This document shows, piece after piece, positions 1-8,629 of a stretch of 64,000 bases of DNA. The position numbers and the translations under genes were made by a program. The stretch comes from Acidipila sp. (GTDB taxonomy: Bacteria; Acidobacteriota; Terriglobia; Acidiferrales; UBA7541): the NCBI GenBank assembly GCA_010365215.1, contig JAAFGT010000012.1:1-64000 (forward strand). The letters are read 5' to 3'. The notes beneath the pieces are model-generated. The model did not search any database. It was not told where the DNA came from and saw only the letters and a list, made by a program, of their open reading frames with translations. Each line of letters starts with the position of its first letter. Position 1 is the first letter of the stretch.

Positions 1-849
1 TCCATGCCGACTCGTCCTGGCGCGCAGCCTGCGCCCAGTTCTTCTGCGAGCACTTCGCCCAGGACTTCGCTCAGCACTTCGCCCAGGACTTCGCTCAGCA
101 CTTCGCCCAGCACTTCGGGCACGTGGCAGAAGTTTTCCGGCTCGCCGCGGCCGTCGACGCCGCAAGGCTCCGCTCCTCAGGCGAACCCGAGCGGCAGACA
201 GCCACAGGCGTCCCCGACGCAGTCAGCGGCACCGCGAGCACAAGCCGGTGGGCAAGATTCGGGGTGGCAGCGCTTCCCATCCAACGCGCAAAGCCAGCAG
301 TCATCGAATGGATCTTCCCGGGAGTCCACATCCCAAAATTCGCCCGCGGGGGATAGGCAGTCGTCGCGCACTTGGAACCCTGCCCCCAGGGCCCAGCAGC
401 CGGCACGATCCGCTCCGGCTGTGGATTCTCGGCCCGCTCTCGATTTGCACAGGCAGATCGTCACACCGCGCCCGCCAGCAGCGAGCGGCGGCAATCGCAG
501 TGCAGCCTACGGGGGCGGTTACCGCGGTCAAGCCAGCAGTTCAGGCAGCTACAGAGGTCCATCTACGAGCAGCGGACACACAGCCGCGCGCAGCGGCAAT
601 TATGGAGGCACGTTCAACGGCGGGGGACCTGGCGGGGGACGAAGCGCCGCACCCAGCCGCAACTATGGAAGTAATTCAGGCAGTGGGGCTCGGGGTGCCG
701 CACCTGGCGGCGCTGCATCGAGCGGTAACAATACCCGCGCCTCCAGCGGCGGAGGCCGTAGCTCAAGTAGTGGCGGGGCTACGCGGGGCGGCTCGAATAG
801 CGGCAACACACAGCGCTCGGCCGGCGCTCAGTCTGCCCACCACCGGTAA
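1..849 (+). CDS. Ser/Gly/Arg-rich low-complexity protein, 3' part only
   Basis: The frame is open at the left edge, so the true start lies outside the window and only the C-terminal ~282 residues are seen. The visible part is disordered: Ser/Thr/Pro-rich at first, then Gly/Ser/Arg-rich, ending in His-His-Arg. Short aromatic motifs recur (TWQKF, GWQRF, TWNP), and there is an ALDLHRQIV segment. I associate this pattern with the tails of acidobacterial exported FecR/DUF6600-type proteins, but the missing N-terminus would have to confirm it. There is no catalytic motif. A cell-envelope or surface role is inference only. Confidence 0.55.
   Translation, partial: SMPTRPGAQPAPSSSASTSPRTSLSTSPRTSLSTSPSTSGTWQKFSGSPRPSTPQGSAPQANPSGRQPQASPTQSAAPRAQAGGQDSGWQRFPSNAQSQQSSNGSSRESTSQNSPAGDRQSSRTWNPAPRAQQPARSAPAVDSRPALDLHRQIVTPRPPAASGGNRSAAYGGGYRGQASSSGSYRGPSTSSGHTAARSGNYGGTFNGGGPGGGRSAAPSRNYGSNSGSGARGAAPGGAASSGNNTRASSGGGRSSSSGGATRGGSNSGNTQRSAGAQSAHHR
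49..119 (+). repeat. 24-bp tandem repeat inside the Ser-rich protein
   Basis: Two exact 24-bp units (49-72 and 73-96) are followed by a diverging third. The period is a multiple of three, so it encodes a repeated eight-residue Ser/Thr-Pro-Arg-rich unit and keeps the reading frame. Confidence 0.85.
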
Positions 850-891
850 GCTACAGCGAGTGCCACTAGCGGGAAGTATCAAGCGAGCATG

Positions 892-920
892 AAGGCCGCG
901 ACGAAATTGGGCGCGGCCTT
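892..920. terminator. Hairpin between convergent genes, possible bidirectional terminator
   Basis: A 9-bp perfect stem (AAGGCCGCG at 892-900 pairs with 912-920) has an 11-nt loop and lies between the converging ends of the Ser-rich gene and the protease gene. No long T-run follows, so termination strength is uncertain. Confidence 0.45.
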
Positions 921-986
921 TGCCCTTCCTGTGCGGCAAGCGGCGCAGGCGGCCTGGCTCGCTCCGCTCGGCCTGCACATCTGCCG

Positions 987-2498
987 CTACTCACTCCGCG
1001 TGAATTTCACCAGGCCATCGCGGTAGTCGATGGCGATCACCAGTTCTCTGAGCAGCGTATAGCCCAGAATTCCGGCGACTTCTACTCCCGGATGACGGCT
1101 CATCGAGGCCATGTCAATCGCCACCATACCCAAGTTGGGCTGGCGAAAACCTCCGAAATTCAGCATCACCACTCCGGTGACATACACCTGCTTGACCTTT
1201 CCGGATATGCCCCTGGCCTGCACGCTGCTTTCCTTCTGCACACTCGTCCAGCTTCGCGCAACGTCCTGGTCGATATAATTTACGAACGCTCCGGTATCCA
1301 GCAGGAACAACAGAGGCTCGCTCTTATTCACTCTGGTAGGTATCAGCAGCATATGGCCGTAGCGGAAAACACGGTCGAAGTCTTTCGTGTCCGGCGAAAA
1401 AGTCCGGTCGTACCGGCCCTGGGCATCGGGCTCGGCTTCCCGCTTGGGCAAGGGGGCAAGACGCAGATTTAAGCGGTGAATATCGATGGTTACCAGAAAT
1501 TCGCGGAACACATCGGCGCCGATCACGCCATTGTCATCGGCCACACTATTCTGCTCTGCTACTTCCACCGGGCAGTTTCGGAATTCCACGTTGCCCACGC
1601 GGACCTTTTCCACCAGCCCCCAATAACCCTTTACCGGCCCCTGATCGCCGATGCCGGAAATCTCCGCAGCGCTGACCCGTTTGACGCCCGCGCGCTCGGC
1701 AGCCTTCTGCGTCAGCAAGATTCCACTCGCACCGGTGTCGAGAAGGAGGACCAGAGGTTTACCTCCGTTCAAGCTCACCGGCAATCCCACGCCGGCAATG
1801 AAATGGGCGGAGTGATAGATGTTCTCCAATCCCACTTCGGTTTTTTGGTAAGGACTCAACAGCTCCCACATCTTGCCGTCAGTGTGCGCACCCTCGGCCA
1901 CGACTTCCGGGGAATTTGCCTCAGCTAGCGGAATGCCGGCGCCTAGGTATTTTTCGAGTGCGGCACTTCTTTCTTTCTTACCGAGACCTGAGCTGTAGCT
2001 GCGGAAAATGTCGGGATCTTTCGGGTCGAGCTGAAACGCGCTTTCATATAATTTTGCGGCGGTTTTATGCATCGAGGAGGCGGCGGCAATTCTACCCAAC
2101 CCCCACCATGCCCGAGCCAGCGCTCCGCCCAGTGCCAACGCATTTTTGTATTCCGCCTGCGCCTCGGTCAGCTTTCCCTGGCGGTAGTAGACCTCCCCGA
2201 GCAGGTCATGCGGTACAGGTGACTGCGGCGCCAGTTCCAGGGCTCTACGCGCGGCCTGCGCCGCTTCCGTCACGTCGTCCCGTCTCAGCAGCGAGGTAAC
2301 CAAACACGAATACGCGGGCATCGACGCCGGGCTCTGTGTCAGGACACTCCTGCAAATGTCGATGGCCTCGCCGTACTTTCCCGACTGGTACAACGACTTG
2401 GCTTCGCCAATTCGGTCCGGGTTGTATTGCGCTAACGCCGGCGCGCAGCACAGCAAAACGCACCAAGCCCGCAGGAAGAGCAGCTTTTTAGTTACCAT
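987..2498 (-). CDS. Exported TPR protein with two retropepsin-like aspartic protease domains
   Basis: About 503 residues. A signal peptide (residues 1-24, ending ALAQ) is followed by TPR-like helices (about 30-190). Two retropepsin-fold halves follow, with active-site motifs LLLDTGASG near residue 254 and LFLLDTGAF near 401, each followed by a predicted beta-rich domain with a glycine flap. The ATG at 2498 is chosen because it begins the signal peptide and has an AGGTGA-like site before it; an upstream in-frame ATG would bury the signal. The family cleaves peptides in the envelope or acts as paired Asp domains. The substrate is unknown. The gene is transcribed alone and diverges from the FAH gene. 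Confidence 0.85.
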   Translation of the reverse strand: MVTKKLLFLRAWCVLLCCAPALAQYNPDRIGEAKSLYQSGKYGEAIDICRSVLTQSPASMPAYSCLVTSLLRRDDVTEAAQAARRALELAPQSPVPHDLLGEVYYRQGKLTEAQAEYKNALALGGALARAWWGLGRIAAASSMHKTAAKLYESAFQLDPKDPDIFRSYSSGLGKKERSAALEKYLGAGIPLAEANSPEVVAEGAHTDGKMWELLSPYQKTEVGLENIYHSAHFIAGVGLPVSLNGGKPLVLLLDTGASGILLTQKAAERAGVKRVSAAEISGIGDQGPVKGYWGLVEKVRVGNVEFRNCPVEVAEQNSVADDNGVIGADVFREFLVTIDIHRLNLRLAPLPKREAEPDAQGRYDRTFSPDTKDFDRVFRYGHMLLIPTRVNKSEPLLFLLDTGAFVNYIDQDVARSWTSVQKESSVQARGISGKVKQVYVTGVVMLNFGGFRQPNLGMVAIDMASMSRHPGVEVAGILGYTLLRELVIAIDYRDGLVKFTRSE

Positions 2499-2661
2499 CG
2501 TCAGGTCACCTGGGCGGCATCGTATCAGAATCGTCAACTTCGCAACAACGGCTTGCTCACCTGACGTTGCCGCCTCACGCCGATGGAAATTTTCCCAGTG
2601 AGTCGGTAAGATGTTTACTTGCGCTTCGGACTGGGGCGTCAATCCGTAAATTCGAGGTCAC

Positions 2662-3675
2662 ATGCGTCTGGTTACATTTGATCGGGGACACAACGATCTT
2701 CGCATCGGAGCGGTCAATCCCGCGGGGAACATCGTCGATCTAAATCTGGCTTATGAACTCTATCTTGGCGAGGCCCAGCAGGAAGGCGCGGCCGCGCGCA
2801 TGGCGGCCGCCCGCGTTCCCGCGGACATGCGCAGCCTGTTTGAGGGCGGGGACCACAGCCTTCGCGCCGCAAAAGACGCGTTGCAATACGCCATGAATAC
2901 TCCGGCGCGCGTCACTGCCCCGTCCGGGCACACGCTGATCTACGCGCCCGGGGCAGTCCGGCTGAAGGCCCCCATCCAGCCACGAAAGTTTTTCCACACT
3001 GCCGGAAACTTTCGCGAGCACCACGAAGAGGCGCAAAAAGCGGGGTTTTCACATCCTGTGCTGCCCTGGATCGTTTTCTTTCAGAATGTGGACGCCATCA
3101 TCGGTCCCGACGAACCCATCGTCTATCCCGAACATCTCACGCAAGAGCTGGACTACGAGCTGGAGCTTGCCGTGGTGCTCAAGAAATCCGGCAAGCACGT
3201 TACCCCGGAACAGGCGCGAGACTATATTGGCGGTTATCTGATCTTCAACGACATCACTGCCCGCGACATTCAACGCCAGGAAATGAAATCGGGCGTGTTC
3301 AGCTTCTGCAAGGGTATCGACACATTCTGCCCGCTCGGCCCCTGCATCGTGACTCCCGACGAGATGCCCAACCCGCAGAAGCTGGCTATGAAGCTGCGCG
3401 TCAACGGCCAGCTCCGCCAGGAGTCGAACTCCAGCAAAATGTCCGTAACCATTCCTGAAATTATTTCGCACTACTCGCCTATGGGTTATAGCGCAGGCGA
3501 TGTCCTCTCCACCGGCACGGTTTCCGGCGTGGCTGCCTTCAGCGCGGACCCCAAGTCGCTTTTTCTTAAGCCCGGCGACGTGATCGAATGCGAGATCGAT
3601 GGGATCGGCATTTTGCGCAACCCGGTGATCTCCTGGCAGCAGGCGCAGGCCGGAAGAGCCGCCAATGCCGGATAG
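2662..3675 (+). CDS. Fumarylacetoacetate hydrolase (FAH) family protein
   Basis: 337 residues. The C-terminal FAH fold has the metal-binding ELDYELELAVVL stretch, then FNDITARD and LSTGTVSGVA, all hallmarks of this family. Members use Mg2+ or Ca2+ to cleave or decarboxylate acylpyruvates, or to isomerise 2-hydroxy-dienoates, in aromatic and amino-acid catabolism. The first ~100 residues form the smaller N-terminal domain. The ATG at 2662 follows a GAGGT site. The 3' end overlaps the homocitrate-synthase-like gene by 11 bp, so the two are probably translated together, which suggests a shared 2-oxo-acid pathway. The exact substrate cannot be told. Confidence 0.9.
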   Translation: MRLVTFDRGHNDLRIGAVNPAGNIVDLNLAYELYLGEAQQEGAAARMAAARVPADMRSLFEGGDHSLRAAKDALQYAMNTPARVTAPSGHTLIYAPGAVRLKAPIQPRKFFHTAGNFREHHEEAQKAGFSHPVLPWIVFFQNVDAIIGPDEPIVYPEHLTQELDYELELAVVLKKSGKHVTPEQARDYIGGYLIFNDITARDIQRQEMKSGVFSFCKGIDTFCPLGPCIVTPDEMPNPQKLAMKLRVNGQLRQESNSSKMSVTIPEIISHYSPMGYSAGDVLSTGTVSGVAAFSADPKSLFLKPGDVIECEIDGIGILRNPVISWQQAQAGRAANAG

Positions 3676-4921
3676 GATGCCCAGTAACGTGCCGGATAAA
3701 ACCGGGGGGGCGATGTCCACCACCAAGATGCCCGCGGCCGATCAAATCTGGGTCAGCACCCTCAATTCGCGCGGTGACTTCCCTGCCGGCGCGCGCGGAG
3801 CCGCGCCGGTGCGCTTTTATGACACTACGCTCCGCGACGGCGAACAGACCGTAGGAGTGGTGCTCTCGCCCCAGCAAAAACTGGAGTTGGCTCGCGCTTT
3901 GGATGATCTGGGCATCGCGCGCATCGAGGCGGGTTTCCCGCGCGTCTCGGCAGATGACGCCGAAGCGTTTGGCTTGATCGCGCGCGCCGGACTGCGAGCC
4001 GAAATTTGGGGCTTTGCCCGCGCGGTACAGGCGGACATCGAGGAAATTCTGCGCCTGGAAGCGCGCGCCTCGGTGATCGAGGTGCCCGCCAGCGAGATCA
4101 AGCTGAGCGCTTACGGCATTTCGCGCGCAGACTCCATCCGGCGCGCGGTCGAAGCGGTGAAATTCGCCACCAGCCACGGCGTGAAAGTCGCCTTCTTTCC
4201 TGTGGACGGCACGCGCGCCGATCTGGATCATCTCCGCGCGCTTTATCTCGCTGCCGTGGAAGCTGGAGCCAGCGAAGCGGTGGTGGTGGATACCATCGGC
4301 GCGTGCAATCCCGAAGCCGTCGAATTTCTGGTACGAAAAGTTTGCGAGTGGGTGGGGCCTGCGGTTCCCGTGCACTTCCACGGCCACGACGACTTCGGCA
4401 TGGCTACGGCCTGCGCCATTGCCGCCGTGCGCGGCGGAGCGCTGTGGATTCAGGGCACCATCAACGGCATGGGCGAACGCGCGGGAAATGCCGACCTCGG
4501 CGAAGTGGCCTTGGCGTTGCAGTGCCTCTACGGCATCCCCGTAGAGCTCGACTTTTCAAAAATCCGCGAAGTTTCGGAGCGCGTGCGCACCGCGTCGGGT
4601 TATGCGCTCGAGCCGTGGAAACCGGTGGTGGGCGAAAATCTATTTGTTCGGGAAAGCGGCGCCGTGGCCAGCCAGTTCCACATTCCCGAAGCAATTGAGC
4701 CCTTCGCGGCTGCGCTGGTGGGCGCGAAACGCTCGATCGTGCTGGGCAAAAAAAGCGGCCTGGACAGCATCGACCTCAAAGCCAAAGATCTGGGCTTGAG
4801 CATTCCCCAGGATCAGCGCAACGCCGTTCTATCCGCCGTGAAGCGCAGAGGAATCGAAAAGCGCGGCCTGGTTACGGACGCGGAGTTTCAGCAGATCGTC
4901 GCGCAACATCCCTCCCGTTAG
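3665..4921 (+). CDS. Homocitrate/isopropylmalate synthase-like DRE-TIM acyltransferase
   Basis: 418 residues. It has the DRE-TIM metallolyase signatures: YDTTLRDGEQ near the N-terminus (metal and catalytic Arg-Asp-Gly-Glu), HFHGHDDFGMATA (metal His pair), and GTINGMGERAGNADL (helix-capping Gly loop). Such enzymes condense acetyl-CoA with a 2-oxo acid. The layout is closest to NifV/homocitrate synthase, without the long LeuA regulatory domain. No nif genes are nearby, so a nitrogenase role is unlikely. The start overlaps the FAH gene by 11 bp. An ATG at 3713 is an alternative start that keeps the whole catalytic domain. Confidence 0.85.
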   Translation: MPDRMPSNVPDKTGGAMSTTKMPAADQIWVSTLNSRGDFPAGARGAAPVRFYDTTLRDGEQTVGVVLSPQQKLELARALDDLGIARIEAGFPRVSADDAEAFGLIARAGLRAEIWGFARAVQADIEEILRLEARASVIEVPASEIKLSAYGISRADSIRRAVEAVKFATSHGVKVAFFPVDGTRADLDHLRALYLAAVEAGASEAVVVDTIGACNPEAVEFLVRKVCEWVGPAVPVHFHGHDDFGMATACAIAAVRGGALWIQGTINGMGERAGNADLGEVALALQCLYGIPVELDFSKIREVSERVRTASGYALEPWKPVVGENLFVRESGAVASQFHIPEAIEPFAAALVGAKRSIVLGKKSGLDSIDLKAKDLGLSIPQDQRNAVLSAVKRRGIEKRGLVTDAEFQQIVAQHPSR

Positions 4922-4987
4922 ATTGGACGTGCTGCCCCCCGCGCCGAATGGCGATATGTGCAATTTCCGGGTGCACCGCCGTCTTGC

Positions 4988-5437
4988 TCAGCCTGCGGCC
5001 TGCCTTTTCTTCATGGCCTCGTCGAATCGTTTGCTCATTTCCGCGTCCGATACATCCTCGATATGGGTGGCAATCCACCACTGATTTCCCGACGGGTCGA
5101 CAACGCCCGCGTTGCGATCGCCATAGAACTGATCGGCCGGCGCCATCAGTGAGGTCCCTCCGGCCGCCACCGCCTGCTTGTACGTGGCGTCGGTGTCTTT
5201 GACGTAGAGATACATCGCGCAGGGTAGCGGCTTCCACTGTTCTCCGCCTTCAGCCAGCATGAGCGGCGAATCGCCGATGATTAACTGCGCGTGCCTGATC
5301 ACGCCGTCCGCCGCAGAACGATGAACCTCCTTGGCGTCAAAGGCGTGGTTCAGAAAATCAATCAGTTTTGCCGCATCGCGGACCACCAGGTAAGGCGTAA
5401 TGGTATGAAATCCTTCGGGTATGGGTTTAACGGCCAT
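4988..5437 (-). CDS. VOC/glyoxalase-family (PhnB-like) protein
   Basis: About 149 residues. The start ITPYLVVRDAAKLIDFL and the segment DPSGNQWWIATH mark a single PhnB-type vicinal-oxygen-chelate fold. Family members include metal-dependent dioxygenases, glyoxalases and resistance proteins; PhnB-like ones are mostly uncharacterised. ATG 5437 is preceded by GGAGA at good spacing, so the longer upstream frame is rejected. The C-terminus ends in a charged helix (FDEAMKKRQAAG). It is a monocistronic gene, divergent from the tryptophan-dioxygenase-like gene. Confidence 0.85.
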   Translation of the reverse strand: MAVKPIPEGFHTITPYLVVRDAAKLIDFLNHAFDAKEVHRSAADGVIRHAQLIIGDSPLMLAEGGEQWKPLPCAMYLYVKDTDATYKQAVAAGGTSLMAPADQFYGDRNAGVVDPSGNQWWIATHIEDVSDAEMSKRFDEAMKKRQAAG

Positions 5438-5722
5438 TTTATTTATCTCCTGTTTAAGGTTATTTTCGACTTTTCTCGCGCCGGCACATGACGGCACGCC
5501 GCGCGCGCGGCTGCCGGATTTCCCCGAGCACACACTTCCGGAGTATTACTCTCGACAGGACATCAGAACTTCGGGCCGCCGTCAAGCGGCGGCGGCGCAC
5601 TTCGCAAATCTGCACGGCATTCGCGCTTGCAGCTCAGGGTGGTGCGCAGTCTCTTGCCGTTTAGCCTTATGATAGGACGGTTACGAAGAACAGTTGCGGC
5701 GAGCGGCCGCGAGGGATGCGCC

Positions 5723-6460
5723 ATGGATCGTTTACACTTTTACTCGATCATGAACGGTGAGGGCACGCTGGATTACGAGCTTTATCTCAATACCAAGTCG
5801 CTGCTCTCCTGCCAGAAGGACTTCGCGGCATTTTGCAATAAGGACGAGCTGCAATTTCAGGTGGTTCATCAGATCGAAGAGTTATGGATGAAGCTGATCG
5901 GCTACACCCTGCTGGACGTCGACGAGTACCTTCTGAAGGAAAACACAAACCGGGTCATTACCCTTTTCCGCCGCGTGCACATCGCTCTTCGCCTGATGAT
6001 CAACCAGCTCGATCTGCTGGAAACCATGTCTCCCAAGGAATATCAGGAGATTCGCCTGCAGCTCGGCAACGGCAGCGGCCAGGAATCGCCGGGGTTTCGC
6101 GTAATCCTGAAGATGCATCCGTTTCTATGGCACTCATTTAAGTCGACGTACCTCGACCAACACGGCCTCACCGTCGAGAAAATTTATAATTCCGAGTACG
6201 CGCACGCGGACGCGTATGTCGTGGCCGAAGCGCTGGCCGAATTCGATGAGCTTTTCCAGCGCTTCCGCTTCGTGCACATGCAGCTCATCCAGCGCACCAT
6301 CGGAATGGGCTCGAAGTCGCTGAAAGGGCGCTCGGTGGAGATGCTGAACGAAGGACAGCGCGTGCGCTTCTTCCCCGAACTATGGGAAATTCGCAGCCAC
6401 ATGACCGACACGTGGGGCGCAAGTTACGGCGTAGTGAGAGATTCCATCGGCGGCCACTGA
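5723..6460 (+). CDS. Tryptophan 2,3-dioxygenase-family haem protein (atypical)
   Basis: 246 residues, all-helical. It has FQVVHQIEELWMKL (catalytic His region), a RLMINQLDLLETMSP helix, FRFVHMQLIQRTIG (probable proximal haem His) and RFFPELWEIRSHM. These match the tryptophan 2,3-dioxygenase superfamily, which opens the indole ring of tryptophan to N-formylkynurenine. Two substrate-site segments are unusual. The canonical ASGFQS-x-QFR becomes GSGQESPGFR, and the GTGGS loop is absent. It may act on another indole. ATG 5723 follows a GAGGGA-like site. No other kynurenine gene is adjacent. Confidence 0.8.
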   Translation: MDRLHFYSIMNGEGTLDYELYLNTKSLLSCQKDFAAFCNKDELQFQVVHQIEELWMKLIGYTLLDVDEYLLKENTNRVITLFRRVHIALRLMINQLDLLETMSPKEYQEIRLQLGNGSGQESPGFRVILKMHPFLWHSFKSTYLDQHGLTVEKIYNSEYAHADAYVVAEALAEFDELFQRFRFVHMQLIQRTIGMGSKSLKGRSVEMLNEGQRVRFFPELWEIRSHMTDTWGASYGVVRDSIGGH

Positions 6461-6528
6461 CCGTTCCTATCGATTCGTTGAACGCTCGGCGAACCCGCTC
6501 TTCGTTCGACCGGCAGGCACACCCGGGT

Positions 6529-7602
6529 TCAATTCCTGAAATGCGGCAAGACCGCCTCGCCAAATAGTTTGGCTTGCTCCAGCCGGTCGTCTCCCCACAC
6601 TTCCAGGAGAATGTGGGTGCAGCCCGCTGCTTTGTACTGCTCAATTCGGGCGATGCAATCGTCGGGGGTGCCGGCAATGGGGCAAACTTTTTCCAGAATC
6701 TCGTCGTTTACCGCGCGCGCCGCGGCCTTGCGTCCACCGGATTCCATGGCATCGGCGATGGGCGAAATCTCCTCAAACGTAAGTCCCGCTTTCTGCAGCA
6801 GCATGTCCGCCGAGCCCTTGATGTTTTGCACTTTATTGGCGAGATACATGGCGGCCATCTCGCGCGCGCCTTCGCGGCCTTTGGCGCGGTCGCGGTTCAC
6901 GCTGCCGACAATCACGCCGCCCAGATCGAGCTTCGCGGGTTCCTTGCCCGCCTTTCGTGCGCCCTCCTCCATGAATTGCCGCGAGTACGCGATGAAAGCC
7001 GGCGTGGTGATGCTTGCCGTCAACAGCCCGTCGGCGTGCCAGCCGGCCATACGTTGCAGCACAGGCCCCGTGGCGCCGATGTAGATGGGCACTTCGTGCC
7101 TGGAAACGTGAGCCTCATCATTCAACTTGGGCAACTGGGCGGAAAAAACCTCGCCGTTATAGTCGAGCGGAATGCCGCTAAGCGCCGCGCGAACTATGTC
7201 GATGCATTCGCGCATGTATCCGGCAGGGCCAACCTGTTTGCCCTTCTCCCCTTCCCCGATTTCTTTCATGAAAATTTTGGAAGCGCCGAGGCCCAGCAGG
7301 AATCGCCCAGGTCCCGCGGCTTCTTGCATCACACGAGCTTCCATGGCGATCTGAATGGGGTGGCGCGTGTAGGGGGAGATGATTCCCCAGCCGACAGGAA
7401 TGCGCTTGGTCTCACGCGCCACGATGGCAGTGATGGCCGTGGAAGAGCGCGCCTCATAGGAATGTTTGCGCCACCAGGGATAGGCTTCGGCCAGCCAGAA
7501 GGTGTCAAATCCAGCCTTCTCGCAAGCCTGGGCCATGGCCACAGTCTCGTGGAGAGGCTCCATACTGAGTTGCAGGACGCCGATACGGAACGGAACGCTC
7601 AT
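6529..7602 (-). CDS. LLM-class flavin-dependent oxidoreductase
   Basis: 357 residues, a TIM-barrel bacterial-luciferase family protein. The N-terminus (FRIGVLQLSMEP, CEKAGFDTFWLAEAYPWW) and the GRFLLGLGASKIFM segment are typical of LLM proteins that use FMN or F420. ATG 7602 has an AAGGAG site. It is the last gene of the ten-gene minus-strand unit that begins with the molybdenum hydroxylase, 106 bp after the ketopantoate-reductase-like gene, so it may act late in that pathway as a monooxygenase or an F420-dependent reductase. Cofactor and substrate are unknown. A second LLM gene lies at about 20.3-21.4 kb. Confidence 0.88.
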   Translation of the reverse strand: MSVPFRIGVLQLSMEPLHETVAMAQACEKAGFDTFWLAEAYPWWRKHSYEARSSTAITAIVARETKRIPVGWGIISPYTRHPIQIAMEARVMQEAAGPGRFLLGLGASKIFMKEIGEGEKGKQVGPAGYMRECIDIVRAALSGIPLDYNGEVFSAQLPKLNDEAHVSRHEVPIYIGATGPVLQRMAGWHADGLLTASITTPAFIAYSRQFMEEGARKAGKEPAKLDLGGVIVGSVNRDRAKGREGAREMAAMYLANKVQNIKGSADMLLQKAGLTFEEISPIADAMESGGRKAAARAVNDEILEKVCPIAGTPDDCIARIEQYKAAGCTHILLEVWGDDRLEQAKLFGEAVLPHFRN

Positions 7603-7708
7603 GATTGCATCAACTCCTTATTACTTCCGCCAAATCGAATCGACAGGCCCGGCTCTTTCGAAACATCGGCGACGGGGCTGCGCTGCATGAATTTGGCACG
7701 CCGCACAC

Positions 7709-8629
7709 TTACGGGTTCGTCCAGAAATGTTCCAGCCCTTTTACCAGCGCCCACATGGCGCGATTGAGCGGGGTAGGGACGCCGGCTTTCTCGCCCATGC
7801 GCACAATGGCTCCGTTCATGAAGTCAACTTCCGTAGGGCGGTTGGCGAGCACGTCCTGAAGCATGCTGGCCTTATGCTTGCCGGGCGCGTTAGCCGCGAA
7901 GCGCACCATTTTCTTGGGGTCATCGTGCAAATCGATTCCGAGGGCGCGAGCTACGGCTGTTCCTTCATCAATCAAGGCATCGAAGAGCGCGCCGGTAGGC
8001 TCAAAAAAAGTCGCCGCGCCGTGATGCAAGCCGGTCAAAGCACCCACCGGATTTGTGGACGCATTGAAAATCAATTTTGACCATTGCGCGCCGCGGGCAT
8101 CTTGCAGCGCCACGGTCTTCATGCCCGAGCGGTTCAACATCTCGGCCAGCTCGTTCACCAGCCGCATCGGGACGCCCGAAGGCTCGAACGGGCCGATCCA
8201 GGTGCTGCCGGCGATGTCATAGCCCACATGGCCGGGCGCGATAATATGCCCCGCTGGAAACGTGGTGCCACGAATGACCTGTTTGACGTGCTCGGCGATG
8301 ATTTCCTCGTTGCCCACTCCGTTCTGCACCGAGCAAACGGCGCTGCGGTCGTCGAAGATATTCCGCGCCTGCTCAATGGCCCCGCGGGTGTGCGTGCTTT
8401 TCGTGGCTACGATTCCGTAGTCGCAGCGCGGAATTTCCTGCGCGCGGATGGTGGCATGAAATCGCGCGGTAAAATCGGCCGCACCGGATATCCGCAACCC
8501 GTTCTTATTGATGGCATCCACGTGGGCCGCACTCACGTCGTAAGCGTGCACTTCGACGTCATTCAGCCGGGCGAGGTGCGCGGCGAATAGACTGCCGATC
8601 GCTCCGCAGCCGACTACGCACACTTTCAT
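7709..8629 (-). CDS. Ketopantoate reductase (PanE/ApbA)-like NAD(P)H oxidoreductase, copy 1
   Basis: 306 residues. The N-terminal Rossmann motif VVGCGAIGSLFAAHLA and the C-terminal helical segment WSKLIFNASTNPVGALTGL, with the likely catalytic Lys, fit the 2-dehydropantoate 2-reductase family. True PanE makes pantoate for CoA. This copy sits in a catabolic unit with a second paralogue at 12.3 kb, so it more likely reduces another 2-oxo acid or oxidises a 2-hydroxy acid. Its start overlaps the preceding M24 gene by 4 bp (ATGA), which indicates translational coupling. Confidence 0.88.
   Translation of the reverse strand: MKVCVVGCGAIGSLFAAHLARLNDVEVHAYDVSAAHVDAINKNGLRISGAADFTARFHATIRAQEIPRCDYGIVATKSTHTRGAIEQARNIFDDRSAVCSVQNGVGNEEIIAEHVKQVIRGTTFPAGHIIAPGHVGYDIAGSTWIGPFEPSGVPMRLVNELAEMLNRSGMKTVALQDARGAQWSKLIFNASTNPVGALTGLHHGAATFFEPTGALFDALIDEGTAVARALGIDLHDDPKKMVRFAANAPGKHKASMLQDVLANRPTEVDFMNGAIVRMGEKAGVPTPLNRAMWALVKGLEHFWTNP

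Noticed and set aside
3665-4921. nifV of a nitrogen-fixation cluster
   Set aside because: No nif gene is adjacent. The neighbour is an FAH-family hydrolase, so only a homocitrate/isopropylmalate-synthase-like call is justified.
6505-6545. GGGTTCAATTCC resembles a tRNA T-arm
   Set aside because: There is no matching D- or anticodon arm upstream, and the bases are the coding end (HFRN, stop) of the LLM gene on the minus strand.
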